In this document: positions 56,022 through 64,000 of the stretch, piece by piece
How positions within the stretch are numbered: the first letter of the stretch is position 1
Layout of the letters: each line of letters begins with the position of its first letter
DNA from: Lactobacillus sp. LL6
GTDB taxonomy: Bacteria > Bacillota > Bacilli > Lactobacillales > Lactobacillaceae
Assembly: GCF_007570935.1 (NCBI RefSeq)
Contig: NZ_VLLR01000001.1
Coordinates: 558,001 to 622,000 of the forward strand
DNA: 64,000 nt
Direction of reading: 5' to 3'
Program-made: the position numbers and the translations under genes
The notes under the pieces: generated by a model
Seen by the model: only the letters and a program-made list of their open reading frames with translations
Told to the model about the DNA's origin: nothing
The model's database searches: none

Positions 56022-56855
56022 TTAATTATTATTTTTTTCAGCTTCATCGAGATATTTTTCTAATACTTGTAAAACACCACTCTCGTTATTGCTTGGTGCT
56101 TTATATTTTGCTAATTTGATAATTTCAGGGTTACCATTTGCCATTGCATAGCTATAGCCGGCTAATTCTAACATTTCTTTATCGTTTAATCCATCCCCAA
56201 ATGCAATCAGTTCACTAGGTTCAAGTTTAAAATAGCGTAAAAAATATTTTATTGCCTGTGCTTTATTGACACCATAAGGTACAACATCAATATCGTCAAA
56301 GCCACTAGTTGTACAATGAATTCTTTCTGTATGGTCATGATTAAATTTAGTTTCAAGTTCGTTGGCAAGAGTTGCATCAACATTTAGAGTTAATTTAATG
56401 ACACGCTCACTGCTGGGAATTTCATCGAAATTGTTAAGACCAATATTATCAGGATAATAAAAATTCATTAACTTTTTAAAAGCAGTAGGATATGAATTAA
56501 GATAATATGAGCCTTCTTTTCCACTAACGCAAATGTAGGCTTGAGGATAGTGAGTTTGAACAAAATTTATTAATTCCTTACCAGTTTTTGGAGTTAAATA
56601 ATGGCTAGAAATAATATTATTATCTTGTACAAGGATAGCTCCATTTTCTGCAACAATATCAATTCTATCAAGAAATTCAGCAAAGTCTCTCTTAAGTCTA
56701 GATAAGGGACGTCCACTTGAAACAATAAAATGAACACCATGATTGCGTAAACGAGTTAAAACTTTATCAAAGCGTTCATGGTCATAAGTTAAGTCGTCAT
56801 TCATGAATGTGCCGTCCATATCTACTGCAACGGCTTTAAATGGAATTTTAGTCAT
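56022..56855 (-). CDS. HAD-superfamily phosphatase, Cof type
   Basis: 277 residues. Motif I VDMDGTFMND, motif II VSSGRPLS, motif IV AFGDGLNDKEML. Third Cof-type phosphatase in this window; substrate unknown. Preceded by AGGAGG. A possible cre site (AGTAAGCGCTTTAA, 12 of 14) lies upstream at 56891-56904. Single gene. Confidence 0.93.
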   Translation of the reverse strand: MTKIPFKAVAVDMDGTFMNDDLTYDHERFDKVLTRLRNHGVHFIVSSGRPLSRLKRDFAEFLDRIDIVAENGAILVQDNNIISSHYLTPKTGKELINFVQTHYPQAYICVSGKEGSYYLNSYPTAFKKLMNFYYPDNIGLNNFDEIPSSERVIKLTLNVDATLANELETKFNHDHTERIHCTTSGFDDIDVVPYGVNKAQAIKYFLRYFKLEPSELIAFGDGLNDKEMLELAGYSYAMANGNPEIIKLAKYKAPSNNESGVLQVLEKYLDEAEKNNN

Positions 56856-56890
56856 AATTTCCTCCTCAAAATTATATACTTACATTATAC

Positions 56891-56904
56891 AGTAAGCGCT
56901 TTAA
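56891..56904. promoter_or_regulatory. Possible cre site upstream of the HAD gene
   Basis: AGTAAGCGCTTTAA, 12 of 14 matches to TGWAANCGNTNWCA, between the divergent HAD and DUF441 genes. Confidence 0.35.
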
Positions 56905-56987
56905 TTTTGCTTGATTAATATTCATTCTTGATGAAAATTAAAAAATCAGGTACCGTAAGGAAAGAATAATGATAGTGGAGGAAACTT

Positions 56988-57443
56988 ATGGAAAGTTGGT
57001 TATTTTTAGCATTAGTATTAGCAATAGCAATAGTTGGAAAAAATACTTCTTTAATTATTGCAACAGGGGTAGTTATGGTTTTAAAATTGTTGCCATTTAC
57101 TACTAAGTGGTTGCCTGTGATTCAATCTAAAGGTATCAATTGGGGTGTTACAGTAATTTCGGTTGCCATCTTAATTCCTATTGCTACAGGCCAGATTGGT
57201 TTTAAAGATTTGTTTCAAACATTTAAGACTCCGGCTGGCTGGATTGCGATTGCAGCTGGAATTGCAGTTGCTATTTTATCACGTTATGGGGTAGATCAAT
57301 TGGCAGCAGTTCCACAAGTAACCGTAGCTTTAGTTTTAGGGACAATTATTGGTGTAGTAGCATTTAAAGGCATTGCAGCAGGTCCAGTTATTGCAAGTGG
57401 GATGACTTTTGTAATAGTTAGTTTATTTAATTTACACTTTTAA
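56988..57443 (+). CDS. DUF441 / UPF0756 membrane protein
   Basis: 151 residues with four or five hydrophobic helices, Gly/Ala-rich, ending [16 protein letters not shown]. Length and the [18 protein letters not shown] start match the UPF0756 (DUF441) family found across Firmicutes and enterics. Function unknown. GGAGG precedes the ATG. Single gene, convergent with the transporter behind it. Confidence 0.85.
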   Translation: MESWLFLALVLAIAIVGKNTSLIIATGVVMVLKLLPFTTKWLPVIQSKGINWGVTVISVAILIPIATGQIGFKDLFQTFKTPAGWIAIAAGIAVAILSRYGVDQLAAVPQVTVALVLGTIIGVVAFKGIAAGPVIASGMTFVIVSLFNLHF

Positions 57444-57445
57444 CT

Positions 57446-57479
57446 AAAAAAACTAAGGATTATATCCTTAGTTTTTTTA
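57446..57479. terminator. Bidirectional terminator between DUF441 gene and transporter
   Basis: AAAAAAACTAAGGA / TCCTTAGTTTTTTT with a 5-base loop. Confidence 0.9.
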
Positions 57480-57480
57480 G

Positions 57481-59127
57481 TTATTCTTCTTCGGCTTTAA
57501 AGCCATCAGCCAAGTTTGGTTTTTTGCGACCAATTAGCCATACAACGATTAAGGCAATAATTCCTTCAATTGCAATATAAAGTCCACGTAGGGCAATCTT
57601 GGTTCCTCCAAGGTAAACCCCAAGAATAATTGCAATAATAATTAGAGAAATCATTGTAATCCACTGCAGCTTATCAAAGGCAATTCCATATTCGATTTCA
57701 CGTTTTCTAATTCCAGGTAAAATTGCACCAAGGCCAATTAAAACAATTACAGCAACAATATTGATAATTAGTTCATACCACCATATTGATGAGCCTTGGG
57801 GTACATCTTGAGGCGTAATACCCATAATAGTTGCAATTGCAGTTACTAATAACAGGAATAAGCCCACACTCCAAGCAACTTTATCATTTTTGATAAAGAC
57901 ATATTTACTTGGAAACTTCTTGGAATTCTTTCTAACTCTCATAAAGGAATAGAAAATCCAGCAAGTTACACCAGGTGATACAATTCCGTTTAAGTTTAAT
58001 AACCAGTTAAAAATATCATTCATATCTGGTAAGAAAATGCCCAGAATCATGATGAATGAAGAAAGAGAAACAGTTAAAATGTAACCGTTGATTGGAAGAC
58101 CATTTTTGTCTTTTTTACGTAAAAGCTTAGGCATGTAACGGTCACCAGTATCAGAAATTAACATTCTAGTCATTGCATCAAGTAAAACCGCTAAAAGTGC
58201 GCAGTTAAAGAATACTGAAGTCCAAGCCCAGAAATAAAGAAGTCCTTTACCCATGCCATATTGATGACCAATCATGTCAAATACGTAATACGCACCATTC
58301 ATTTTCAAGTCATTTGGAATATGATAAGCATTGAAGTAAATTCCAAGTGAAAATGAACCCAAAATAGTAAGGAAACCAGTCATTGCAGCTAAAGCAATCA
58401 TGGCTTTAGGGAAGTCATATTGTGGTTTCTTCATTTGAGTAACATAAGGAGCAACTAATTCAGCACCATTCATAGCATAAATAAGCATAGCAATGGTTGA
58501 AAAGTAGTGCCAATTAAAGTCTGGCATCATTGTTTTCCAAGTAAATGGCTGAGTTGCCATATGACCACCAGACTTTATAAGTCCAATAAAGGCCATTATT
58601 ACAAGTAATACTGTCATGATCATCATTAATCCTCCTCCAATAGTGGAAAGAAGCTCCATTGAACGGGAGAAGTGATGTTCAACAACAATAAAGATAATAA
58701 ACATTGCAAACGTTAAGATTGCAAAAGTGGTGTTTGACATTTTATCTTGGAACTTTTCAGAACCTGTTAAAGCCCAACCAACATCAACAATAATTTCATT
58801 TGCTGAATCTACTGCATATGGAATTGAGGCTGCCCAGTATGTCCAAGCAGTAAAGTATCCAAGAAATTCACCATCAGTTCCTCTAACCCATGATGATAGA
58901 CCTCCGCCTTCTTTATTGAAGACACTTCCAAGCTGTCCTACCATCAATGAATATGGAATAACATAAAAAATAACCATTACCACCCAAGAAAAAATAACTG
59001 ACATTCCTTGGTTTTGAAAATTATACATGATATCGTCAATACCGATAACAGTACAAAGAGCCATCAAAAATAAGGTTTGCCAAGAAATATATTTCTTATC
59101 AGGATTTAATTCTTGTATTTCGTCCAC
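57481..59127 (-). CDS. APC-superfamily amino acid transporter (GadC-like, long form)
   Basis: 548 residues from a GTG at 59127 (AAGGAT before it). About 12-14 membrane helices. Motif EGGGLSSWVRGTDG near 75-90 and TAWTYWAASIPY mark the glutamate:GABA antiporter branch; the C-terminal part has two extra helices and a short charged tail. Related to the 480-residue transporter at 15716. No decarboxylase is next to it, so the exchanged amino acids are unknown. A cre-like site lies about 150 bases upstream. Confidence 0.88.
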   Translation of the reverse strand: MDEIQELNPDKKYISWQTLFLMALCTVIGIDDIMYNFQNQGMSVIFSWVVMVIFYVIPYSLMVGQLGSVFNKEGGGLSSWVRGTDGEFLGYFTAWTYWAASIPYAVDSANEIIVDVGWALTGSEKFQDKMSNTTFAILTFAMFIIFIVVEHHFSRSMELLSTIGGGLMMIMTVLLVIMAFIGLIKSGGHMATQPFTWKTMMPDFNWHYFSTIAMLIYAMNGAELVAPYVTQMKKPQYDFPKAMIALAAMTGFLTILGSFSLGIYFNAYHIPNDLKMNGAYYVFDMIGHQYGMGKGLLYFWAWTSVFFNCALLAVLLDAMTRMLISDTGDRYMPKLLRKKDKNGLPINGYILTVSLSSFIMILGIFLPDMNDIFNWLLNLNGIVSPGVTCWIFYSFMRVRKNSKKFPSKYVFIKNDKVAWSVGLFLLLVTAIATIMGITPQDVPQGSSIWWYELIINIVAVIVLIGLGAILPGIRKREIEYGIAFDKLQWITMISLIIIAIILGVYLGGTKIALRGLYIAIEGIIALIVVWLIGRKKPNLADGFKAEEE

Positions 59128-59277
59128 TTTTTAATATCCTTTTCTAGTATTCAATTTTCATGTTTGACTAGAATATTTTGCAGGCGATTTATTTTTGAAT
59201 TTTACATTCACGTAAAAATTCCTCTCCAAAATAGCTTAACGACTACATTTTACAGATTATGGAGTATTTTTACCAGT

Positions 59278-59291
59278 GTGTAAGCGATTGC
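59278..59291. promoter_or_regulatory. Possible cre site upstream of the long APC transporter
   Basis: TGTAAGCGATTGCG, 12 of 14 matches to TGWAANCGNTNWCA. It lies in the 281-base gap between transporter and the small ORF at 59409; besides this and the promoter at 59322 I see nothing else in that gap. Confidence 0.45.
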
Positions 59292-59321
59292 GTTTTCAAA
59301 AAATAAAATTATGCTTTTTGC

Positions 59322-59350
59322 TTTACTTATTTTTAGTAAGAAGGTATAAT
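59322..59350 (+). promoter_or_regulatory. Promoter of the small ORF and rpsN
   Basis: TTTACT (59322-59327), 17-base spacer, TATAAT (59345-59350). Confidence 0.7.
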
Positions 59351-59408
59351 TATTAACGAAAAGTAAGTAAAGTAGAAAAATCGGAATAGAAAAGAGTGTA
59401 ACCCTGTT

Positions 59409-59510
59409 ATGACAAGTCAAATTATCGCAATTGGAATTATATTATTATCTTTGGTTGGCTTAACTTATCATCCTAAGCCTGCGCCAGAGCGTATTAGAAA
59501 GCATAGATAA
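59409..59510 (+). CDS. Predicted 33-residue membrane protein
   Basis: Short ORF between a good promoter and rpsN. The product has one hydrophobic helix (about 5-20: [14 protein letters not shown]) followed by a basic tail, [12 protein letters not shown]. Its ribosome site is weak (AAAAGAGTG, 12 bases before ATG). The rpsN ribosome site AAAGGAG overlaps its end, so translation may be coupled. The clean helix-plus-basic-tail layout suggests a real small protein, but 33 codons alone are thin evidence. Confidence 0.5.
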   Translation: MTSQIIAIGIILLSLVGLTYHPKPAPERIRKHR

Positions 59511-59521
59511 AAGGAGTTTTT

Positions 59522-59707
59522 ATGGCAAAGACATCACAAATTATTAGAAATCATCAAGAAGCTAAGTTTTCTTCTCGTGAATACACACGTTGTGAACGTT
59601 GTGGAAGACCGCATTCAGTTTATCGTAAATTCGGTTTGTGTCGCGAATGTATGAGAGAATTGGCTCATAAGGGTCAACTTCCAGGTGTGAAGAAAGCAAG
59701 TTGGTAA
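59522..59707 (+). CDS. rpsN: 30S ribosomal protein S14, zinc-binding type
   Basis: 61 residues, type Z S14. Zinc ligands CERC and CREC (about 24-27 and 40-43), ending [11 protein letters not shown] as in the family. Binds 16S rRNA in the small-subunit head. It stands outside any ribosomal protein cluster, following only a 33-codon ORF; the standard rpsN lies in the spc operon. Whether a second copy exists elsewhere cannot be seen here. AAAGGAG ribosome site. Confidence 0.97.
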   Translation: MAKTSQIIRNHQEAKFSSREYTRCERCGRPHSVYRKFGLCRECMRELAHKGQLPGVKKASW

Positions 59708-59711
59708 TTTT

Positions 59712-59742
59712 AAAACTGCTAGTTAATAACTAGCAGTTTTTT
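59712..59742 (+). terminator. Terminator after rpsN
   Basis: 14-bp stem AAAACTGCTAGTTA / TAACTAGCAGTTTT with minimal loop, then T. Confidence 0.9.
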
Positions 59743-59798
59743 CTTACTTCAAAAATTGTTAAGATAGGACATAAGAATTTTTAGATAAGGAAATTAAG

Positions 59799-60317
59799 AT
59801 GGAAAAATTTAAATTTACTAAATTTGAAAAAGTTTGTTTATTTTTAGCTTTTTTAGTTTTATTGATGTTATTCATCTCAAGTTCAATGACCTATCATGAA
59901 CAAGAAATGAAGCCGGGATTTATCCATACTCATTTATATTTTATTGAAGAAATAGTTGGAAATTTAAATATTTATTATGCAGGTCATTGGCATAATAAAG
60001 TTTCAGATGGTGGAGTAGCAGGAATGACTCAGTTTTTTGTGAGAAAACTTGCACATTTTACTTCTTATTTCTTTTTAGGAATATTTAGTTATTTAGGTTT
60101 GCGTAGTGTATTTAAAGTTAATTGGATGGCTCCAATGTTTATTTGGTTTGCTACGATAGCTTTTGCTGCTTTTGATGAGTATCACCAATATTTAACTGGA
60201 GATAGAACTCCTAGTGTCCATGATGTAATGCTAGATGGAGCTGGGGCATTAGTAGGAATTGTTATATGTATAATAATTTTAGCAATTAAAAATAAATTGC
60301 AGAAAAAGTCCAGTTAA
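59799..60317 (+). CDS. VanZ-like family membrane protein
   Basis: 172 residues, four membrane helices. VanZ family core: FVRKLAHFTSYFFLG (about 84-98), FDEYHQYLTGDRTPSVHDVMLDGAGA (Glu/His/Asp-rich loop about 127-150). VanZ homologues are linked to low-level teicoplanin resistance but mostly have no known role. AAGGA before the ATG; single gene. Confidence 0.9.
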   Translation: MEKFKFTKFEKVCLFLAFLVLLMLFISSSMTYHEQEMKPGFIHTHLYFIEEIVGNLNIYYAGHWHNKVSDGGVAGMTQFFVRKLAHFTSYFFLGIFSYLGLRSVFKVNWMAPMFIWFATIAFAAFDEYHQYLTGDRTPSVHDVMLDGAGALVGIVICIIILAIKNKLQKKSS

Positions 60318-60402
60318 ATCATTGATAGCATTGAATTTTCAAGCTGTGTGAGTTAAGATTATAAACGTTAAAGATTATAAATAAAAGAAAGAAGGATCCT
60401 TT

Positions 60403-61131
60403 ATGTCAGGACATTCAAAATGGCACAATATTCAAGGCCGCAAGAATGCGCAAGACGCTAAGAGAGGTAAAGTTTTCCAAAAATTATCTCGTGAAATTTA
60501 CATGGCTGCAAAGAGTGGTGGTCCTGACCCTTCAGGGAATCCTACCTTGCGTATGGTAATGGATAAGGCCCGTGCAGCTAACATGCCTAAGGACAACATC
60601 CAACGTGCGATCAAGAAGGCTGAAGGTAATTCAGAAGAACACTATGATGAAATCACTTATGAAGGTTATGCTCCAGGTGGTGTAGCAGTCTTTGTAGAAG
60701 CCTTAACTGATAACAAGAATCGTACTGCTTCTGCTGTTCGTGTTGCTTTTACTCGTAATGGTGGTTCACTTGGTGCTACTGGTTCAGTTGCTTACATGTT
60801 TGACCGTAAAGGTTACATTGTAATTGACCGTTCAACTACTGATGCAGATGAAGATCAAGTATTACTTGATGTAATGGATGCCGGTGGTGACGACTTACAA
60901 ACTAGTGATGATGCTTATGAAATCTATACTGATCCTAAGCAATTTGCTCAAGTTCGTGATGCTCTTGAAAAGGCTGGTTACAAACTTGCAAATGCGGAAT
61001 TAACTATGATTCCACAAAATACCACTCCAGTTCCTGCAGATAAGAAGGAACAATTTGAACATTTAGTTGAACAACTAGAAGATGACGATGATGTTCAAAA
61101 TGTTTACACTGCAGCTGCAGATGAAGACTAA
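60403..61131 (+). CDS. yebC: YebC/PmpR-family regulator or translation factor
   Basis: 242 residues. Family start [22 protein letters not shown] and middle [13 protein letters not shown] are visible. YebC proteins were named as DNA-binding regulators; recent work ties them to translation of proline-rich stretches. Codon use is biased as in highly expressed genes. A terminator separates it from comG. Start supported by AAGGA. Confidence 0.96.
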   Translation: MSGHSKWHNIQGRKNAQDAKRGKVFQKLSREIYMAAKSGGPDPSGNPTLRMVMDKARAANMPKDNIQRAIKKAEGNSEEHYDEITYEGYAPGGVAVFVEALTDNKNRTASAVRVAFTRNGGSLGATGSVAYMFDRKGYIVIDRSTTDADEDQVLLDVMDAGGDDLQTSDDAYEIYTDPKQFAQVRDALEKAGYKLANAELTMIPQNTTPVPADKKEQFEHLVEQLEDDDDVQNVYTAAADED

Positions 61132-61144
61132 TAATATTAAAGAG

Positions 61145-61176
61145 TCATTTAGCATTTATGCTAAATGATTTTTTAT
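61145..61176 (+). terminator. Terminator after yebC
   Basis: 10-bp stem TCATTTAGCA / TGCTAAATGA with loop TTTA and T-run. Confidence 0.88.
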
Positions 61177-61242
61177 TTTAAAAATAAAATCCTCTTTTTT
61201 GACGTAATTAATATTGAGCAGTCAAGAAAGGGGACTTTTTTT

Positions 61243-62220
61243 ATGGAAACAAAGCAGATAGTTGATAAATTACTTGAAGAAGCAATTGCTAAAAAAGCAA
61301 GTGACATTTTCTTTTTGATTAAAGAAGAAAATGTACAAGTTAACTTACGATTAAGTTCAGGAATTGAAAGTTTGACTAAATATAATCAAAAACAAGGAAT
61401 TGAAATTATTAATTTTTTTAAATATGCTGCTCAAATGGATATTTCCGAACATCAACGTCCGCAAGTTGGAGCAATTGAGTATGATTATCAAGAACAAAAA
61501 TACTATTTAAGATTATCTAGCTTAGGAGATTTTGCTGATAAAGAATCTTTAGTAGTGAGAATAATTTATCAAATTGAAAATAGCAATTACTTTTTTACTG
61601 AACAAATTAAACTACTAGAAAGCTTATCAAAAAAGCGAGGCTTAATTATAACTAGTGGTCCTACTGGATCTGGTAAAACTACTACTATGTATGAATTAGC
61701 TAAAAAAGTTAGCCAAAATAAAAAAGTAGTAATGACGATTGAAGATCCCGTTGAAATTCATGAAAGTTCTTTTTTGCAGTCACAAGTTAATAGTGAAGCG
61801 GGAATAGAATATCTTGATTTACTTAAAGCGGCCCTGCGCCATCGTCCAGATATTTTAATAATTGGAGAAATACGAGATGCAAATACTGCTCGTGTAGCTC
61901 TAGATGCTGCTCTTAGTGGCCATTTAGTGTTTGCAACTGTTCATGCTCAAAGTACTTTTCAAACCATTTCTAGATTAGAAGGACTAGGTATTCGTAAAGA
62001 CGAACTGGCAAATTGTTTAACAGCTATTTCATATCAGCGTTTGTTACCAACTAAGTCTAATGTGGCTTGTCTACTTGATATTGCTAGTGGAGAAAGTTTA
62101 AAAGAAGCGATTAATAGTCAAATTCGGTCAAACTTTGTAGACTGGCAAAATAATTTGAATACTTTGAAGAAAGGAGGACAAATTAACGATGAAACGTATA
62201 GTTTCTACCAAGAGGGATAA
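61243..62220 (+). CDS. comGA: Competence pseudopilus ATPase ComGA
   Basis: 325 residues from ATG 61243, after AAAGGGG; 26 in-frame codons upstream overlap a terminator and are not family-like. Type II/IV secretion ATPase: Walker A TSGPTGSGKTTTMYE (about 140-153), Asp box near IEDPVEIHE, and Walker B/His box in IIGEIRDANTA and GHLVFATVHA. Drives assembly of the DNA-uptake pseudopilus. First gene of comG; comGB starts 32 bases before its stop. Confidence 0.96.
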   Translation: METKQIVDKLLEEAIAKKASDIFFLIKEENVQVNLRLSSGIESLTKYNQKQGIEIINFFKYAAQMDISEHQRPQVGAIEYDYQEQKYYLRLSSLGDFADKESLVVRIIYQIENSNYFFTEQIKLLESLSKKRGLIITSGPTGSGKTTTMYELAKKVSQNKKVVMTIEDPVEIHESSFLQSQVNSEAGIEYLDLLKAALRHRPDILIIGEIRDANTARVALDAALSGHLVFATVHAQSTFQTISRLEGLGIRKDELANCLTAISYQRLLPTKSNVACLLDIASGESLKEAINSQIRSNFVDWQNNLNTLKKGGQINDETYSFYQEG

Positions 62221-63190
62221 CTTAAAAAGCGATGAACAGCTAGAGTTTTTAGATTATTTAAAACATAGTTTATCAAATGGTTTTTCTCTTAATAATAGTA
62301 TTGAGTTAATGCCAGTTTTATGGCCTAAAAGAAAGCAAATGATGGAAGATCTAAATTATGCTATGAAAAGTGGTGCTAAATTTTCTCAGCAGCTTTTGAA
62401 ATTAGGTTTTTCAAAAACTACAGTAACACAGATTAATTTGGCAATGCAGCAAGGAAATTTAGTAGAATGTTTAGATCAATTAGCTACTTTAACAAGATTG
62501 AAAAATGAGCAAATAAAAAAATTAAAAGCTGAACTTTCTTATCCATTTGTTTTAGCAATTATGATGGTATTACTTTTGGCATTTATGCAAACGTTTATTT
62601 CAGCTCAATTTTCTGATTCTGGTGAGCACATGGGAGATGTTTTATTAATCGGATTGATTCTTTTTGCTTTGGTATTTATCTATTATTTTTCAAGAATTTT
62701 AAATTTATTAGCAAAGCAAGATTATCAAGCTTTGAAAAAGCTATGTCATGTACCCATTTTAGGTTCAACGATTAGAATTTATGTTAATTATCTTTTGGTA
62801 TACGATATTGGAATGCTTTTAGCAAGTGGTTTCTCACTGCAAAAGATGTGTGAATATGCTTCTCAACAAACTAAAGGCTCACTTCAACAAGTCTTAGGCG
62901 AAAAGATTGGTCGAAAGTTAGCTAATGGTGAAAACTTAAATGAAATAATTGAAAAAGAAGAGTTTTTACCGGATACATTATTGATATTGCTAAAAACAGG
63001 CTCCAAAAGAAAAAGCTTAAGTAGTCGTTGTCTGATTTTAGGAAGAAGCTTATTTAGTGAATTAACTGCAAAAATTGAAAAACTAGTAGTTAATGTTCAA
63101 CCAGTATGTTTTGTTTTAATAGGAATTTGTATTGTTGCAATGTATATGAAGTTACTTCTGCCGATGTATACAATGATGCAAGGAATATAG
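62189..63190 (+). CDS. comGB: Competence pseudopilus inner-membrane platform protein ComGB
   Basis: 333 residues from ATG 62189, 11 bases after AAGGAGG inside comGA. GspF/PilC-like protein: two cytoplasmic T2SF helical domains (about 15-120 and 200-305), with membrane helices near 120-140, 150-175 and a C-terminal one near 310-330. Platform on which prepilins are extruded by ComGA. Overlaps comGA by 32 bases, indicating tight coupling. Confidence 0.94.
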   Translation: MKRIVSTKRDNLKSDEQLEFLDYLKHSLSNGFSLNNSIELMPVLWPKRKQMMEDLNYAMKSGAKFSQQLLKLGFSKTTVTQINLAMQQGNLVECLDQLATLTRLKNEQIKKLKAELSYPFVLAIMMVLLLAFMQTFISAQFSDSGEHMGDVLLIGLILFALVFIYYFSRILNLLAKQDYQALKKLCHVPILGSTIRIYVNYLLVYDIGMLLASGFSLQKMCEYASQQTKGSLQQVLGEKIGRKLANGENLNEIIEKEEFLPDTLLILLKTGSKRKSLSSRCLILGRSLFSELTAKIEKLVVNVQPVCFVLIGICIVAMYMKLLLPMYTMMQGI

Positions 63191-63199
63191 GAGATAGAA

Positions 63200-63562
63200 A
63201 TGAAGAATAAAATGAAAAAATATTTATTAAATATTTTAGCTAAAAATCGCAATCAACAAGGTTTTACCTTGATTGAAATGGTAGTAGTTATTGCAATTAT
63301 TGTACTTTTAGTATTGATTATTGCACCTAATTTGATGAAACAAAAAGGAAATGCAGAAAATAGAACTTCAGATGCATTTAAATCGACTTTACAAACGCAA
63401 GTAGAGTTATACCGAGATGAGAAAAAATTAGATGATAATAAATCCGTTTCTTTTGAAGCTATGGAAAAAGAGGGTTATTTGACTAAAGATCAATTGAAAA
63501 AATCGCAAAAATACGATTTTAACCAAGATGGTACAGTTGTAGCTAAAGATGCAGCGAAATAG
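63200..63562 (+). CDS. comGC: Major pseudopilin ComGC
   Basis: 120 residues. Type IV prepilin signal: basic N-terminus, cleavage site QQG-FTLIEM with Glu5 of the mature chain, then one hydrophobic helix (VVVIAIIVLLVLIIAP). Mature chain about 98 residues. Main subunit of the DNA-uptake pseudopilus. comGD overlaps its end by 14 bases. Confidence 0.95.
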   Translation: MKNKMKKYLLNILAKNRNQQGFTLIEMVVVIAIIVLLVLIIAPNLMKQKGNAENRTSDAFKSTLQTQVELYRDEKKLDDNKSVSFEAMEKEGYLTKDQLKKSQKYDFNQDGTVVAKDAAK

Positions 63563-63965
63563 TTTAAGTGCATTTACAGTTTTAGAAAGCGTTATTACAC
63601 TTGCAGTTTCATGTTTATTAATTTTTATAGGAAGTTTGAAAATGGAAAGCTATGAAAATCAATTGCTATTGGTAAATACTGAAAAACAAGTTAAGACTGC
63701 AATTGAACAAGCGGCTAGAATTAGTACAGTTCAACATGAATCAATAAGTGTAATGTATTTGCCTGATTCGTCATATTTACAGTTTAAGGGAAGAAAATAT
63801 TCCAAAAAAGTGATAATTAATAAAAAAATAAAACTTACAAATCCGACTAATTTTCAAATATCTAGTAAAGGTGCAGTAGCTCCTAGAACAATTACCTTTT
63901 CAAATGGCAAAGATAATAAAAAATTAAAATTACAAATGATGTGGGGAAGGGCGATTGATGAGTAA
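63549..63965 (+). CDS. comGD: Minor pseudopilin ComGD
   Basis: 138 residues. Short leader MQRNSLSA then FTVLESVITLAV, the prepilin motif with Glu5, and one hydrophobic helix. Cleavage would follow Ala rather than the usual Gly, as in some minor pseudopilins. Overlaps comGC by 14 bases and the next ORF by 8. Confidence 0.88.
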   Translation: MQRNSLSAFTVLESVITLAVSCLLIFIGSLKMESYENQLLLVNTEKQVKTAIEQAARISTVQHESISVMYLPDSSYLQFKGRKYSKKVIINKKIKLTNPTNFQISSKGAVAPRTITFSNGKDNKKLKLQMMWGRAIDE

Positions 63966-64000
63966 ACAAAAGGGTTTTTTGATAGCTGAAAGTTTAATAG
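63958..64000 (+). CDS. comGE: ComGE-like minor pseudopilin, N-terminal fragment (cut by window end)
   Basis: Begins at ATG 63958 within the last codons of comGD and runs off the window after 14 codons: MSKQKGFLIAESLI. The KG-F...E pattern is a prepilin signal, and the position after comGD fits comGE. Only the start is visible. Confidence 0.7.
   Translation, partial: MSKQKGFLIAESLI

Overview
The window is about 34-35% GC, densely coded and rich in strong AGGAGG-type ribosome binding sites and TTG/GTG starts. It looks like chromosomal DNA of a Lactobacillus of the acidophilus/crispatus/johnsonii group. The gene order glgP-amylase-pgm, uvrBA, rapZ-yvcK-whiA, clpP, cggR-gap-pgk-tpi, ung-pta-tsaE, murB-pot, cdaA-cdaR-glmM, glmS fits that group (from memory; no search was run). 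I see no prophage, insertion sequence, CRISPR array or plasmid gene.

Layout. 1-4115: the tail of a glycogen operon (phosphorylase, cytoplasmic GH13 amylase, phosphoglucomutase). 4133-9099: uvrBA behind a near-consensus LexA box. 9162-12644: an HdeD-like membrane protein, then rapZ-yvcK-whiA. 12687-13360: clpP on the minus strand under a CIRCE operator. 13475-23778 is the accessory part. It holds three paralogous secreted proteins (GW/SH3-like domain, Ig-like domain, propeller-like C-terminal domain), perR, an APC transporter, and a GtrA / large GT-C-like membrane protein / GT2 operon that resembles the gtcA-yfhO-csbB teichoic-acid glycosylation system. A tRNA-Arg(CCG) follows.

23978-28386: lower glycolysis (cggR, gap, pgk, tpiA) with its operator, promoter and strongly biased codon use. 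28498-28687: a candidate structured small RNA with its own promoter and terminator-like hairpin. 28714-34055: acetyltransferase, LURP-like protein, HAD phosphatase, ung, pta, tsaE, dps and a DnaQ-like exonuclease. 34132-44093: murB, the polyamine importer potABCD, then cell-wall precursor and c-di-AMP genes (cdaA, cdaR, glmM, glmS). 44183-49766: mannitol regulon (mtlR, mtlA, mtlF, mtlD) with a perfect cre site.

49869-59127: mixed housekeeping and transport genes (HAD phosphatases, paired fluoride channels, low-molecular-weight phosphatase, glycerate kinase, small FMN-binding protein, asparaginase, a second GadC-like APC transporter). 59345-61131: a tiny membrane ORF plus a stand-alone zinc-type S14 gene, a VanZ-like protein and yebC. 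61243-64000: the start of the comG competence pseudopilus operon, cut by the window edge inside comGE.

The most interesting parts are the three-copy secreted protein family next to a glycosylation operon, the unassigned structured RNA at 28.5 kb, and the operator arrangements at uvrB and clpP.
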